A stretch of DNA of 64,000 nucleotides from the NCBI RefSeq assembly GCF_002795845.1, contig NZ_CP011797.1, forward strand, positions 519,501 to 583,500, given 5' to 3'. Origin of the DNA: Reinekea forsetii. GTDB lineage: Bacteria; Pseudomonadota; Gammaproteobacteria; Pseudomonadales; Natronospirillaceae. Positions 23,838 to 33,895 of the stretch are shown piece by piece (positions within the stretch are counted from its first letter, which is position 1; each line of letters starts with the position of its first letter). The notes under the pieces were generated by a model that saw only the letters and a list, made by a program, of their open reading frames with translations, ran no database searches and was not told the DNA's origin. Both the position numbers and the translations under genes were made by a program.

Positions 23838-25922
23838 ATGAACCAAGAGGGTATTCAACGCGAGCTCGAAGCGGCACTTCTGTGCGTAAGAGCCAACCCG
23901 GCCAAGGCGTATTCTCTGGGCCAAAAGGCCTTGGTGCGGGCGCAACGCAACGGCTGGATTGGTGCCCTGGCCTTGGCCAATCTGCTCTTGGGCTGGGCCT
24001 GTTGCCTACAAAACAGGAGCGACCCAGCGGTTGAGGCCTTTTATCGAGCCATCAGTCTCTTTGCGGATGCCAAGGATTCCGAGCACCTAGCCCATGGCTA
24101 TTACGGTTTGGGCACGGTCTATGGCCGCATCGGGGAATACTCGCTGGCTATTGCGCAATATCATAAGGCCCTATCTTGGATCGTGCGTTATGAATTGCCC
24201 GCGCCCTGGTCGGTGGCTATCCGCATTGCGCTGACCCGCGCCCTTATGAACCTAGGTTATTGGTCTGACGCGGAACAGGAACTGCTCAAGCTGCAGAGCC
24301 TGTTTGATCTGGCGAACGACGACAGTGTTGAAATTCAACTGCTGGTGTTGCGCTTGGCATTTTATCGCGGTGAGCATAGCCAGGTGCGCTCTCAACTGCA
24401 GGGTTGCCGAGAAACGATTTTGGCGCTAGGCGGCCATTTCCCCGCCTTAACACTGGATTACTATCAAGCGCGCTATACCGCCAAATATAAGCGCTTTAAG
24501 ACCGGCGAAAGCCAGCTTAGCGCCCTCTGGGAAGATGCTGACCGTGACAATGTCGACAGCTATTTTTTAGCCTTCGAGGCGAGCTTGGATTTTTTGCAGT
24601 CCGACCAACCCAAGCGCGGTATCCATTGGTTAAACCTATTGGTAGCGGAAGCCCCGGCACCCTTGTCGCTCAAACGTCAGATTCATTCCACCCTGGCCAA
24701 TTTTTATGTTAGCCACCGTAGCCACGCTTTAGCGTCGAGCCATTTCCAAGCGGCCGAAAAAATGGCCAAACAGATGCGCGACAGTGAAGTTAACTTGCAG
24801 TGGGCACGCTTCCAGGCCGAAGCGATGCACCAGTCATTGCGCAGTCAGGTGGCGCAAACCACCAAAAATAATCAAATCTTGGCCGAAAGCAACGCCCTGC
24901 TGCAGGCGGTGAATCGTATTGCCATGGCGGTCAATGCCGCGCTCGACCCAAATGCCTTAGCGCGCCGTCTGCGCGAACAGTTGGTGGGTTGGATCGATGC
25001 CGAGGTGATCGGCATTGCCGAGGTTGAGCACGAGCAACTGGTATTCGACTGCTTACTGGACGCAGATCAATGTCTGCCCCCGAGCAGCTTATTGCTGACC
25101 GAGGACTGCTCTTGGTCGGTCCGGGCCGTGCAGCAAGGCCGGATCCTGTTTCACAATGACCGAGTCCAGGGCGAAGCACTAGTGCCCGCCGAGTCACCGG
25201 TCCCAGTTCGGTCGGCGTCCTTTACGCCGCTAAAATGCGAAAACCGGGTGATCGGCCTGCTCAGCCTACAATCTCGCCGAGCCAATGTCTTCGACGCCCG
25301 AGCGCTCAGCCTACTGGAGTATATTGCCCCGGTCATCGGTATCGCCTTGGCCAATCTGTTAAATGTGCGCGGTCGGCATGAGCTGCGCGGGGCCTTGACT
25401 AAGCAGCAGCAAGAGCTCGATGATGTTCGCAAGCTAATTGCGCATCTGGCCGACCACGATGATCTCACCGGGTTGCCTAATCGAACCAGCTTGCCGGAGC
25501 ACTTTACGCGTTGGCGTCGCGCTGGCGCCTTCAGCTGCCTGCTGTTACGCATTACCAATCTCGACGCGGTGAACAACAGCACCGGCTATGGCATGGATGA
25601 GGAAATATTGAAGGTGATCGGTCAGCGCTTGCGCAATCGGGTTCGGCCCGACGATCTGCTTATGCGGGTCAGCCACGATCAGTTTCTGCTTTTCGTACAG
25701 CTGATGAATTCATTGTCGACGCTGCGCGATTTTGCCGGCCAATTGCGGCAAATGATCGAACAGCCCTTGCGTGCTCGGGATCAGACGGTAGCGGCGGAAG
25801 GGCAGATCGGTGTGGTGCAGTGCCCCGATCATGGCGAAACGCTCGAGGAGTTGATGTCGATGGCCGGCCTTGCCCTAGGTCATTCGGTACACGACGACAC
25901 CGGTGTGTTCTGCGTGGAGTGA
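23838..25922 (+). CDS. TPR-GAF-GGDEF sensory protein with degenerate GGDEF motif
   Basis: 694 residues. Residues about 1-340 are TPR-like helical repeats (for example YYGLGTVYGRIGEYSLAIAQ), a GAF-like sensor follows (about 350-510), then a coiled linker and a GGDEF-family domain from about 530. The family HDDLTGLPNR is kept, but the active-site GG(D/E)EF is SHDQF (612-616). Diguanylate cyclase activity is therefore unlikely, and it may act as a c-di-GMP/GTP sensor or a protein-interaction module. No EAL domain and no membrane helix are seen. It is convergent with argH. Confidence 0.8.
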   Translation: MNQEGIQRELEAALLCVRANPAKAYSLGQKALVRAQRNGWIGALALANLLLGWACCLQNRSDPAVEAFYRAISLFADAKDSEHLAHGYYGLGTVYGRIGEYSLAIAQYHKALSWIVRYELPAPWSVAIRIALTRALMNLGYWSDAEQELLKLQSLFDLANDDSVEIQLLVLRLAFYRGEHSQVRSQLQGCRETILALGGHFPALTLDYYQARYTAKYKRFKTGESQLSALWEDADRDNVDSYFLAFEASLDFLQSDQPKRGIHWLNLLVAEAPAPLSLKRQIHSTLANFYVSHRSHALASSHFQAAEKMAKQMRDSEVNLQWARFQAEAMHQSLRSQVAQTTKNNQILAESNALLQAVNRIAMAVNAALDPNALARRLREQLVGWIDAEVIGIAEVEHEQLVFDCLLDADQCLPPSSLLLTEDCSWSVRAVQQGRILFHNDRVQGEALVPAESPVPVRSASFTPLKCENRVIGLLSLQSRRANVFDARALSLLEYIAPVIGIALANLLNVRGRHELRGALTKQQQELDDVRKLIAHLADHDDLTGLPNRTSLPEHFTRWRRAGAFSCLLLRITNLDAVNNSTGYGMDEEILKVIGQRLRNRVRPDDLLMRVSHDQFLLFVQLMNSLSTLRDFAGQLRQMIEQPLRARDQTVAAEGQIGVVQCPDHGETLEELMSMAGLALGHSVHDDTGVFCVE

Positions 25923-26002
25923 CCGGCTCGGCTGCACGAAGTAAAAGCCGTACCGGTCAGTTCCAGGGCAAGACCCAGCGTGACTGCCCGGGCGCTTGAG
26001 TT

Positions 26003-27391
26003 CTATCTCTGGGCTAAAAAGACTTGCGCGCGCAGGCAGGCGGCGCGCACCTGATTGGGCGCAGTGCCGCCGAAATGATCGCGTGCCGCGACCGAACCTT
26101 CCACCGTGAGTACCTCAAAGACATCCGCCTCGATCAGGCTTGAGAACTGCTGTAGTTGCTCCAGGCTCAACTCCGATAAGTCCTTACGTTCGACGATGCC
26201 AAATGCTACCGACGCGCCGACCACCTCATGGGCGTCGCGAAACGGCAGGCCGCGCTTGACCAGATAATCGGCCAGATCGGTCGCGGTGGAATAGCCACCG
26301 GCCGCGGCGGTATGCATCTGCTCACGTTGGGCTTCGATATGCGGGATCATATCGGCGAAAGCGCGCAGGCAACCGGCTACTGTATCGATGGTATCGAAGA
26401 TGGGTTCCTTATCTTCCTGGTTATCCTTGTTGTACGCCAGGGGTTGCGACTTCATCAAGGTCAGCAGGCTAAACAGGTTGCCATAGACGCGGCCGGTTTT
26501 GCCGCGCACCAATTCGGGTACATCCGGATTCTTCTTTTGCGGCATGATCGACGAGCCGGTACAGAAGCGATCGGGCAGATCGATAAAGTTGAACTGGGCC
26601 GAGGCCCAAAGCACCAGCTCTTCCGACATGCGTGACAGATGCATCATAATCAGCGCGCCATCATGGTTAAACTCGATCGCAAAGTCTCGATCCGAGACCG
26701 AATCGAGAGAGTTCTCGCTGGCGCGGTCGAAACCGAGCAGTTCGGCCGTGCGCGCACGATCGATTGGATAGGTGGTGCCGGCCAAGGCCGCGGCACCGAG
26801 CGGAAGGATATTGACGCGTTTGCGGCAATCGATCATCCGTTCATAGTCACGCTGCAACATCTCGTTCCAGGCCAGCAGATGATGCCCGAAGGTAACCGGT
26901 TGAGCCGTTTGCAAGTGAGTAAAGCCGGGCATAATGGTGTCGGCTTCGGCGCCCGCCAGGTCGATCAATGCATGCTGCAGACGGGTCAATTCGCCATTGA
27001 GGTGATCGATGGCATCACGCAGATACAGGCGGATATCGGTTGCGATCTGATCATTACGCGATCGACCGGTATGCAGCTTCTTGCCAACGGTACCGATCTT
27101 GTCAGTTAGGGCGGCTTCAATATTCATATGCACATCTTCCAGCGCGACCGACCAAACCAGGGTGCCGGCCTCTATATCGGCCTGCACGGCCAATAGGCCC
27201 TGAACAATGGTGTCCTTCTCGGCGACGGTGAGTACTGCGCATTCGGCCAGCATTGTGGCGTGCGCTATGGATCCCTGTATATCGTGCCGGTATAGGCGTT
27301 GGTCAAAACCGATGGACGCGGTAAATTCAGCGACAAAAGCATCGGTGGCTTCAGCAAAACGGCCACCCCAGGACGAGTTAGTTTGATTCAT
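26003..27391 (-). CDS. argH: argininosuccinate lyase
   Basis: 462 residues. ArgH splits argininosuccinate into arginine and fumarate, the last arginine-synthesis step. The fumarase-superfamily signature [12 protein letters not shown] and [19 protein letters not shown] are present, with the SSW/GGRF N-terminus. ATG 27391 gives the normal start [12 protein letters not shown]; a TTG four codons upstream is possible. It is divergent from the algZ-like gene, the arrangement also known in Pseudomonas. Confidence 0.97.
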   Translation of the reverse strand: MNQTNSSWGGRFAEATDAFVAEFTASIGFDQRLYRHDIQGSIAHATMLAECAVLTVAEKDTIVQGLLAVQADIEAGTLVWSVALEDVHMNIEAALTDKIGTVGKKLHTGRSRNDQIATDIRLYLRDAIDHLNGELTRLQHALIDLAGAEADTIMPGFTHLQTAQPVTFGHHLLAWNEMLQRDYERMIDCRKRVNILPLGAAALAGTTYPIDRARTAELLGFDRASENSLDSVSDRDFAIEFNHDGALIMMHLSRMSEELVLWASAQFNFIDLPDRFCTGSSIMPQKKNPDVPELVRGKTGRVYGNLFSLLTLMKSQPLAYNKDNQEDKEPIFDTIDTVAGCLRAFADMIPHIEAQREQMHTAAAGGYSTATDLADYLVKRGLPFRDAHEVVGASVAFGIVERKDLSELSLEQLQQFSSLIEADVFEVLTVEGSVAARDHFGGTAPNQVRAACLRAQVFLAQR

Positions 27392-27552
27392 GAATTGGTC
27401 CAAGCGGTTTAGAAGAATGGTCTATTATAAAGAAATGGCGTTAAACATCACCCGAAAATGCTGCAAGACAGCATTTAGCCGCTGGCGCAGCCGTTTAGCC
27501 CGGCTCAAACACTCCAGGGACAGAGCATAATGCAGCGATATAGGCGCAACGC

Positions 27553-28566
27553 GTGACTAGGGCAGAGCAGGGCGCAGGCCATCAACGCTTGGTGTTTCCG
27601 GACATCTGTACCAGTTCGGCGCTGTTCTTCTTGGTCCTAGTGTCCGAACTCTGCGTCGTGGCGTGGGAATTGGCCGGGCAGTCCTTTCGCTGGGCCGAGC
27701 TGGGCTATCGAAGTTTGGCGGTGCAGTGGATTGTTCTGCTCAGCGCCGCCGCCCTGTGCCGGTTGCGGGCGTTGTTGCCCTATTGGTCCTTGCGCACCGG
27801 CTGGCTGGTTTGTTTTGCGACGGTGCAGTTGATTGGTTTGGCGGTGTTGCTGGTTAGTCAGCGGCAGGTCGATGCTGCCGCGTGGAACTGGGCCGGTGTC
27901 GCGCAACAGAGTCTGGCCATTGGTATCGTCTCGGCCATGGTCTTGCGGTTTTTTCAGTTGCAGCAGCGCGTGATCGATCAAAGCCAGGCCGAGATCAGCT
28001 CGCAGATGGATGCGCTGCAGGCGCGCATTAAGCCGCATTTTTTATTTAACAGTCTCAATACTATTGCCGAGCTGGTGGTGACTCGACCCGTTGCGGCGGA
28101 ACAGGCGGTCGAAAATTTATCGGCGTTGTTCCGCGCCAACCTGAAAACCACCTCCAGCTTCAGCCCATTGGCGCAAGAGCTCGAGCTGGTGCGCGGTTAC
28201 CTGCAACTGGAACAATGGCGTTTGACCGATCGGCTCAGCGTGCTTTGGCAGGAATCGGTGCACGATCCGGACTGGCCGGTGCCGGTCCTATGCCTGCAAC
28301 CGCTGGTTGAAAATGCCGTAGTGCATGGCGTGGCGGCACAGGCGGCCGGTGGGCAGATTCACATCGCGGTGCTGCAAACGCCGCGAGTCACCACCCTGAG
28401 CGTGACCAATGCGATCGGCGCGGACGGCTCCGGTCATGTTGGGCATGGTGTTGGCTTGGACAATGTGCAACGTCGGCTCGGGGTGCTCTATGGCGATCGT
28501 GCGCGCTGTCGCATCGAACGCACGCAAGACCAATATCGGGTGACCCTGACCTTACCCAAACCCTGA
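27553..28566 (+). CDS. algZ: AlgZ/LytS-type sensor histidine kinase
   Basis: 337 residues with four predicted N-terminal membrane helices (about 20-140), then a His_kinase domain. The phospho-acceptor is H162 in IKPHFLFNSLNTIAE, and the ATPase part has LQPLVENAVVHG (N box) and GHGVGLDNVQRRL. It is the unorthodox histidine kinase family of AlgZ/FimS, partner of the LytTR regulator 24 bases downstream. GTG 27553 is the likely start. The signal is unknown. Confidence 0.85.
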   Translation: MTRAEQGAGHQRLVFPDICTSSALFFLVLVSELCVVAWELAGQSFRWAELGYRSLAVQWIVLLSAAALCRLRALLPYWSLRTGWLVCFATVQLIGLAVLLVSQRQVDAAAWNWAGVAQQSLAIGIVSAMVLRFFQLQQRVIDQSQAEISSQMDALQARIKPHFLFNSLNTIAELVVTRPVAAEQAVENLSALFRANLKTTSSFSPLAQELELVRGYLQLEQWRLTDRLSVLWQESVHDPDWPVPVLCLQPLVENAVVHGVAAQAAGGQIHIAVLQTPRVTTLSVTNAIGADGSGHVGHGVGLDNVQRRLGVLYGDRARCRIERTQDQYRVTLTLPKP

Positions 28567-28590
28567 CGCGAACCCCGGAGGAAAGAGCCC

Positions 28591-29334
28591 ATGCAGGTAC
28601 TGGTAGTGGATGATGAACCGCTCGCGCGCGATCGGCTGATACGGTTTTTGCAGGACTTGGACCAGGTCACCGGAACGGCCGTGGCTCACAATGGCTTCGA
28701 CGCGCTGCAAAAATTGCAGGCCCAAACCTTCGATGTGGTGCTCTTGGATATGCGCATGCCCGGCCAGAGTGGTTTGGAGGTGGCGGAACAGCTTAAGATT
28801 CTGCCCGAGCCGCCAGCCATTATCTTTTGCACCGCCTACGACGACTACGCCTTGGCGGCCTTTCAGGTTAAGGCGCAGGCCTACCTGCTTAAGCCGATAC
28901 AACGGCAGATGTTGGTCGACGCCCTAGACGATTGCCGCCAACTCAATCGAGCCCACCTGCTCGCCTTGACGGACCAGGAGCAGGTGCCCAGTATTGCCGT
29001 CCAGACCGGACGAGAAATGGAACGTCTGCCTTTGACCGAGGTCTATTATTTTCGCGCCGAGCAGAAGTATGTCTCGCTCTTTAGTCGTCGAGGCGAGCGG
29101 ATTGTGGATGAGAGTTTAAATTCCCTTGAACAACGTTTTCCCGATCAATTGATTCGGGTGCATCGTAATACCCTGGTGTATCGACCGCGCGTCGTAAAAT
29201 TAACCCGGGATATAAAGGGTGGATTTTGGCTGACGGTCGAATCTGTATGCGATCCGCTCCGGGTCAGCCGCCGCCATGCTATGGTGCTTAGACGGTTGCT
29301 CGAGGGTCACAGCCGCGTCGCTCCTGATAAATAG
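28591..29334 (+). CDS. algR: AlgR-type LytTR response regulator
   Basis: 247 residues. The receiver domain has VVDDEP near the N-terminus, the phosphorylation site D53 in VVLLDMRMPG and the conserved Lys in YLLKPIQ. A LytTR DNA-binding domain follows from about residue 140 (EVYYFRAEQKYVSLFS, LIRVHRNTLVYRPRV). GGAGGAAAG gives a strong ribosome site. AlgR homologues control exopolysaccharide, type IV pili or virulence genes in Pseudomonas; targets here are not known. Confidence 0.87.
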   Translation: MQVLVVDDEPLARDRLIRFLQDLDQVTGTAVAHNGFDALQKLQAQTFDVVLLDMRMPGQSGLEVAEQLKILPEPPAIIFCTAYDDYALAAFQVKAQAYLLKPIQRQMLVDALDDCRQLNRAHLLALTDQEQVPSIAVQTGREMERLPLTEVYYFRAEQKYVSLFSRRGERIVDESLNSLEQRFPDQLIRVHRNTLVYRPRVVKLTRDIKGGFWLTVESVCDPLRVSRRHAMVLRRLLEGHSRVAPDK

Positions 29335-29436
29335 TGTGTGGCACTACTGGAGAATTGCCCAAGCCCGGCTATAGTTTTGGTTCGAATTCAGAAACAGTCG
29401 TACCGAAACCGTTTGACGCATTAGGGAGTTAGAAAT

Positions 29437-29646
29437 ATGACCGCACAGAAAAAAACCACCGATGGACCGATCACCACCGAAGAGTTGGCCCGCACCCCAG
29501 AATACAACGATATGATCCGTCAGCAAATGGCCGATGAAATAAGCGCCTATTTGCAACTCGGCGGCGCCGTCACCGAAGTCAAACAAGGTCATCGTGCCGA
29601 TCCACCGCGCAAGCCAGAAAACCGTTACGGATCTCGCCCGCTGTAG
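29437..29646 (+). CDS. small SutA-like RNA polymerase-associated protein
   Basis: 69 residues, charged and without membrane segments. The C-terminal block ADPPRKPENRYGSRPL resembles the conserved tail of SutA, a small RNAP-binding protein described in Pseudomonas aeruginosa slow growth, as does ISAYLQLGGAVTEV before it. The acidic N-terminal tail of P. aeruginosa SutA is shorter here. The start has a gggag ribosome site and a terminator follows. The SutA link is from remembered sequence similarity. Confidence 0.6.
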   Translation: MTAQKKTTDGPITTEELARTPEYNDMIRQQMADEISAYLQLGGAVTEVKQGHRADPPRKPENRYGSRPL

Positions 29647-29697
29647 TCGAGCGGCTGTACTGTTATGTTTTATATTTTTATTTTTTACTAATTCGTA

Positions 29698-29722
29698 AAG
29701 CGCCAACTGGGCGCTTTTTTTT
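29698..29722 (+). terminator. rho-independent terminator after the SutA-like gene
   Basis: Stem AAGCGCC / GGCGCTT with a five-base loop and eight T. It lies between converging transcripts (SutA-like gene and menE). Confidence 0.9.
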
Positions 29723-29767
29723 GCCTCGAACAATGGCCGTTTCTGGCAGAATATAAGGCCCGTTAGC

Positions 29768-31213
29768 TTAGGCCAAGGGTGTCAATCGATGTGCCTGTTG
29801 GTCGACCCAAGTTTGTACCGCAGTGCGGTTTATTTTCAAGCCAGTGCCGGTAAATTCCGGTCGATTAGGGAGCTGCCACCACTGTTGCGGCAATTTAAAG
29901 CGCGGTAAGTTGGCCGCCAACCATCGGTTTAATTCGCTGCTGGAAACGCGGCTGCCGCTGTGCAACTCGACCAGTGCGATCGGCCGACGACCAAATTTAA
30001 CGTCGGCCACCGAACACACCAGTACCCGTTCGACCGCCGGATGGCGGAGCAGTTCAAGCTCAATTTCTTCCGGCTGAATATTTTCGCCGCCGCTGATAAA
30101 GAGGTTATCCAAACGGCCATGAATCGACAGTACAGCGTCGTGCCAAGTGCCGAGGTCTTTGGTGGCAAACCAGCCGCTAGGCAAAAAACAGCTTCGGTCC
30201 AAGCGGCCATTGCGCCAATAGCCGAGAAAGCTCGTGGCGCCACGCACTAGGATGGCACCGTCGGCATCGAGACGCAGTTCATTGCCGGGCAACACCTGCC
30301 AATAACCCGCGGGACTGCCGGTGGCGACCTGACTCGACATCTCGGTGAGACCATAGCTTTGCCAGCCTTCGATGCCGGCGCGCTGCGCCGATTCAAGCAG
30401 CGCCGGATCGATGGGTCCGCCGCCGACTAGGGCATAGGGTATGCGTAACCCCTGTGGTTTTTGCGCTATCAGGGCACGCAGTTGAGCGCTGACAAAGGAC
30501 AGATGACTGATCTGCTGTTGGTGTAAAAAACTGGCGTCATCGGCGCGGCCCCCGAAGACCATTGTGCTGCCGGCCAATAGATTGCGAAACACCGGTGCCA
30601 GGCCGCCGATATGAAACAGTGGCAAACTCATCAGATTGCGATCACCGGGTCGAAGTGGCAGGCGTTGGCGGCTCGCCGCGGCGCTGGCCCGATGGGCCGA
30701 GTAGCTGTGTAACGCCAGTTTGGGCGTGCCGTTGCTGCCCGAGGTGAAGAATCCGGTGACCGGTTGGTCGGCGTCGAAGGTATGCTGGTTCGCTGCCCGG
30801 CCTAGGGCCGGACCCTGTTCCAGCGCCACAGGGTGGCAGAGCCGACAGCCAACCGCCAGCGGTCGCTCGCTCACCAGCAGAGCCGGGCGCAATGTGCGCA
30901 CCAGCGTCTGCAATTGCCGGTCGGTATGGCGAAAGCTGGTCGGCACACAGATCCAACCGGCGCGGATAAGGGCCAAAATCACTACCAGATCGGATACGCG
31001 GGTGTGACACTCGAGTAGTACCAGGCGATTCTGAGCGGCGTGCGGATCGATCGCCTGATTCAAGCCCGGCCACGCGAGTCGATCGCAGAGCGCCTGCACA
31101 CGTTCATCCAGGGCTCGAAAACTGAGTGAATGAGACGCGCCGGCATCGATCAGGGCCGGGGCCTCGGGCCAGAGTCGGGCTGCTTCACTGAGTAGGCACT
31201 GCACTGAGGTCAA
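29768..31213 (-). CDS. menE: o-succinylbenzoate-CoA ligase
   Basis: 481 residues. MenE activates o-succinylbenzoate with CoA and ATP in menaquinone synthesis. The ANL-superfamily phosphate loop GFFTSGSNGTPK, the SYGLTEMSSQ region, the hinge HGRLDNLFISGGENIQPEEIE and the late Lys in TGTGLKINR are present. No ATG fits: the frame runs upstream into menC. TTG 31213, overlapping the menC stop as TTGA and preceded by GGCGGA, is the best start; GTG 31204 is the alternative. It is the last gene of the men operon. Confidence 0.87.
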   Translation of the reverse strand: MTSVQCLLSEAARLWPEAPALIDAGASHSLSFRALDERVQALCDRLAWPGLNQAIDPHAAQNRLVLLECHTRVSDLVVILALIRAGWICVPTSFRHTDRQLQTLVRTLRPALLVSERPLAVGCRLCHPVALEQGPALGRAANQHTFDADQPVTGFFTSGSNGTPKLALHSYSAHRASAAASRQRLPLRPGDRNLMSLPLFHIGGLAPVFRNLLAGSTMVFGGRADDASFLHQQQISHLSFVSAQLRALIAQKPQGLRIPYALVGGGPIDPALLESAQRAGIEGWQSYGLTEMSSQVATGSPAGYWQVLPGNELRLDADGAILVRGATSFLGYWRNGRLDRSCFLPSGWFATKDLGTWHDAVLSIHGRLDNLFISGGENIQPEEIELELLRHPAVERVLVCSVADVKFGRRPIALVELHSGSRVSSSELNRWLAANLPRFKLPQQWWQLPNRPEFTGTGLKINRTAVQTWVDQQAHRLTPLA

Positions 31214-32238
31214 AACAAATCCGCCACATGGGTGAGGCCCGGCGGTAACACTAAGGTGCCGAGCGGATCCGGCTCTGCGTCGGCAAAGAAACACGCCGTG
31301 GCCAAACCTTGGGCCGCGCTCAGACGGTATAGCCGGGCCAGTTGCCAGTAGTGGTTAAGCGCCACCGAGCTCTCAAAGGCCGAACTTAAAACAGCCTGTA
31401 ACGGCCGCCGCGTGCACAGTTCGAGCAGCGCCTGGGTGGTCCTAAAGCCGGTTAACATGGGTTTAATTACCAGCGCGCGGACGCCGCAGGCGCACAATTG
31501 CTCGGGGCTGAGTCGGTCGAGTGCGCTGCCGGTTAGGTCACCCTTGGCCACCCGCAAACTCTCATCGAGCGCCAAGGGCAGGCCGGTGGCCCGGTGCAGC
31601 GCTCGGCATTGGCGCAGGCTCATCGCCTCTAAGGGCTCCTCCACATAGTCGATCTGGGCCACGGGCAGGGGCGACAGAGCCTGAATTGCTTGCGCCAAGG
31701 ACCAGCTTCGATTGCAGTCGATACGCAGTCGCTGGCCGGGACTCAATTGGGCCACAGCGGTGATCAGGCGTTGGCAGTCCTGGTTAAAATCGACCCCGTC
31801 TATCTTCTGTTTGACCACCCGAAAGGCCGAGGTTTGTGCCGTGCCGGGTAAGGCCAAGCCACAGAGTTGGGGGCTGAACTCGAACTTGTCCTTGGGTTGG
31901 GTTGTGGGCGTGCTGAGCCAGGCCAGCCCGGTTTCGAGGCCATACCGTACCGAGGCCGGCAGACCCGTTGCATGGTCTGGGTAGCGCAGGGCCAGTTGGC
32001 CGACATCTAGGATGTCTGCGCTGCGCATCAGAGCTAATAGAGCAGCTTGAGCGTCGGCCAGCGACTCCTGGCTAAACAGTGGTAGCGGCGCGACCTCGGT
32101 CCAAAGCTGTCGATCTGCGACCCGCCATGCCAGGAGCAATCCGTCGCGTGCCGGCAAGAGCAGAGCCTGTCGGCGAGATCGCAGCGGCATCGGCGCCCGG
32201 AATGGACGCCGGTAGTGCCATAGGGCAAGTGACTGCAT
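31210..32238 (-). CDS. menC: o-succinylbenzoate synthase
   Basis: 342 residues of the enolase superfamily. MenC dehydrates SHCHC to o-succinylbenzoate. Catalytic residues are visible: the acid/base pair in RVVKQKIDG, metal ligands in RIDCNRSWS, DYVEEPLE and LALDESL, and the second Lys in ALVIKPML. It follows menB after 36 bases and its stop overlaps menE. Confidence 0.88.
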   Translation of the reverse strand: MQSLALWHYRRPFRAPMPLRSRRQALLLPARDGLLLAWRVADRQLWTEVAPLPLFSQESLADAQAALLALMRSADILDVGQLALRYPDHATGLPASVRYGLETGLAWLSTPTTQPKDKFEFSPQLCGLALPGTAQTSAFRVVKQKIDGVDFNQDCQRLITAVAQLSPGQRLRIDCNRSWSLAQAIQALSPLPVAQIDYVEEPLEAMSLRQCRALHRATGLPLALDESLRVAKGDLTGSALDRLSPEQLCACGVRALVIKPMLTGFRTTQALLELCTRRPLQAVLSSAFESSVALNHYWQLARLYRLSAAQGLATACFFADAEPDPLGTLVLPPGLTHVADLF

Positions 32239-32274
32239 CGGTCGTGGCCTCTCTAGTATAGGGAGTATTGGGCG

Positions 32275-33132
32275 TTATGGACGGCGTTTAAATTTACTGA
32301 AATCCGGGTCCCGTTTTTGCAGATAGGCGTCCCGGCCTTCCTGGCCCTCTTCGGTCATATAGAACAGCATGGTGGCATTACCGGCCAGCTCTTGAATGCC
32401 GGCCTGACCATCGATACCGGCATTAAAGGCCGATTTTAGTGTGCGCAGCGCCATGGGCGAATGCTGCAGGATTTGGCGACACCAGCTGACCGACTCGCGT
32501 TCGAGCTCGACCAATGGTACGACCTTATTGACCAGGCCCATGGTCGCAGCTTCCTGAGCGTCGTACTGGCGACACAGGAGCCAAATTTCGCGTGCTTTTT
32601 TTTGCCCGACCACACTGGCCATATAGCTGGCGCCAAAGCCGCCATCGAACGAGCCGACCTTCGGCCCGGTCTGACCAAAGCGGGCGTTATCGGCGGCAAT
32701 GGTCAGGTCGCATACTAGATGCAGGACATGGCCACCGCCGATGGCAAAGCCGGCCACCATGGCGATAACCGGCTTGGGGCACGAACGGATCATGCGTTGC
32801 AGGTCGAGCACATTGAGGTGAAAGACGCCGCTGTCATCGGCATAGCCGGCATCACCGCGCACCCGTTGATCGCCGCCGGAACAGAACGCCAGATCGCCCT
32901 GGCCGGTCAATAGAATTACCCCGACCGACTCATCATAGCGCGCCAGATGCAGGGCCTGGATCATCTCCTGAACAGTTTGGGGCCGAAAGGCATTGCGGAC
33001 CTCGGGTCGGTTGATGGTGATCTTGGCGATGCCGTCGGTCCGATGAAAATAAATATCGTTAAAGTCGGCCGAACAATCCTGCCAGGCGGCGCCGGGCTTA
33101 ATGGTGCTAAGAGACGAATCTGTTTTAGTCAT
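32275..33132 (-). CDS. menB: 1,4-dihydroxy-2-naphthoyl-CoA synthase
   Basis: 285-residue crotonase-fold enzyme that cyclises o-succinylbenzoyl-CoA to 1,4-dihydroxy-2-naphthoyl-CoA. Strong MenB motifs are [30 protein letters not shown] and [17 protein letters not shown], with the Asp/Gly oxyanion-site residues. Its start overlaps the end of menH by eight bases. Confidence 0.96.
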   Translation of the reverse strand: MTKTDSSLSTIKPGAAWQDCSADFNDIYFHRTDGIAKITINRPEVRNAFRPQTVQEMIQALHLARYDESVGVILLTGQGDLAFCSGGDQRVRGDAGYADDSGVFHLNVLDLQRMIRSCPKPVIAMVAGFAIGGGHVLHLVCDLTIAADNARFGQTGPKVGSFDGGFGASYMASVVGQKKAREIWLLCRQYDAQEAATMGLVNKVVPLVELERESVSWCRQILQHSPMALRTLKSAFNAGIDGQAGIQELAGNATMLFYMTEEGQEGRDAYLQKRDPDFSKFKRRP

Positions 33133-33895
33133 GGAGTACCTGCGTTAAGAAAGAGCTGAGAAAGTCGGCATAGACCTGGGGCGATTGGTGATGGCAGTTA
33201 TGACCACTATTGGGCATCTGCTGCCAGATTAAATTGGCGCGCCGGGCTGCCAGCTGTTGGGCCAGGGCGCCGTATTTGGCATCTTGGGCACCACTGATAT
33301 AGAGCAGTGGCCGAGGCAGTTGCGCCGCCTGGGTCCAGTAATCGGGTTGGCCTGCCAAGCTGGCGGCGCTCAGCAGATCGGCCAACCGATCGGGCTGCTG
33401 TGCTGAGCGTAAATCGATTAGCTCAGCCCGCTCTGACTCACTGAGGTGGGCGAAAACCGCTTGCCGGTACCAGCGATCCAGCGTCTGGGCGAGCGGTTTG
33501 GTGCGCAAAGCGTCGGACCATTGGCGGTCGTGCTGCCGACGCTGGTGGCGGGCCGAAGCGGTACTGAGACCCGGATGGACGCTTTCCAGCACCAGGGCCT
33601 CCAACCGGGTTAGCCAGGTCTGGCTCAGCGCCAAAGCAATACGACCGCCGAGCGAATAGCCGATCAGGGTAAAGCGGTGCGGTAGCAGGGCGGTCCAGTG
33701 GTGCTCACAGGCCCGAAGCAGGCCTTGCCAATCGCCTAAGGGTTGACCCTGTTCGTCTCGATCGGGCACCGTCAGCAACAGACATTGATAGCGCTCCGAC
33801 AGTTGCTCGACCACCCTATGCCAGTCAGCGGGGCGGCCGAGGAAGCCGTGAATAAAGACCAAGGTCGGCTTGGAAGTTGCACCCCGCACACTCAT
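33125..33895 (-). CDS. menH: SHCHC synthase, alpha/beta hydrolase
   Basis: 256 residues. MenH eliminates pyruvate from SEPHCHC to give SHCHC. The oxyanion [10 protein letters not shown], nucleophile Ser in [11 protein letters not shown], acid Asp in [11 protein letters not shown] and His in [11 protein letters not shown] form the usual triad. It directly abuts menD (one base after its stop) and overlaps menB. Confidence 0.87.
   Translation of the reverse strand: MSVRGATSKPTLVFIHGFLGRPADWHRVVEQLSERYQCLLLTVPDRDEQGQPLGDWQGLLRACEHHWTALLPHRFTLIGYSLGGRIALALSQTWLTRLEALVLESVHPGLSTASARHQRRQHDRQWSDALRTKPLAQTLDRWYRQAVFAHLSESERAELIDLRSAQQPDRLADLLSAASLAGQPDYWTQAAQLPRPLLYISGAQDAKYGALAQQLAARRANLIWQQMPNSGHNCHHQSPQVYADFLSSFLTQVLHD

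Noticed and set aside
23838-25922. Active diguanylate cyclase
   Set aside because: The catalytic motif is SHDQF, lacking the glycines and acidic residue needed.
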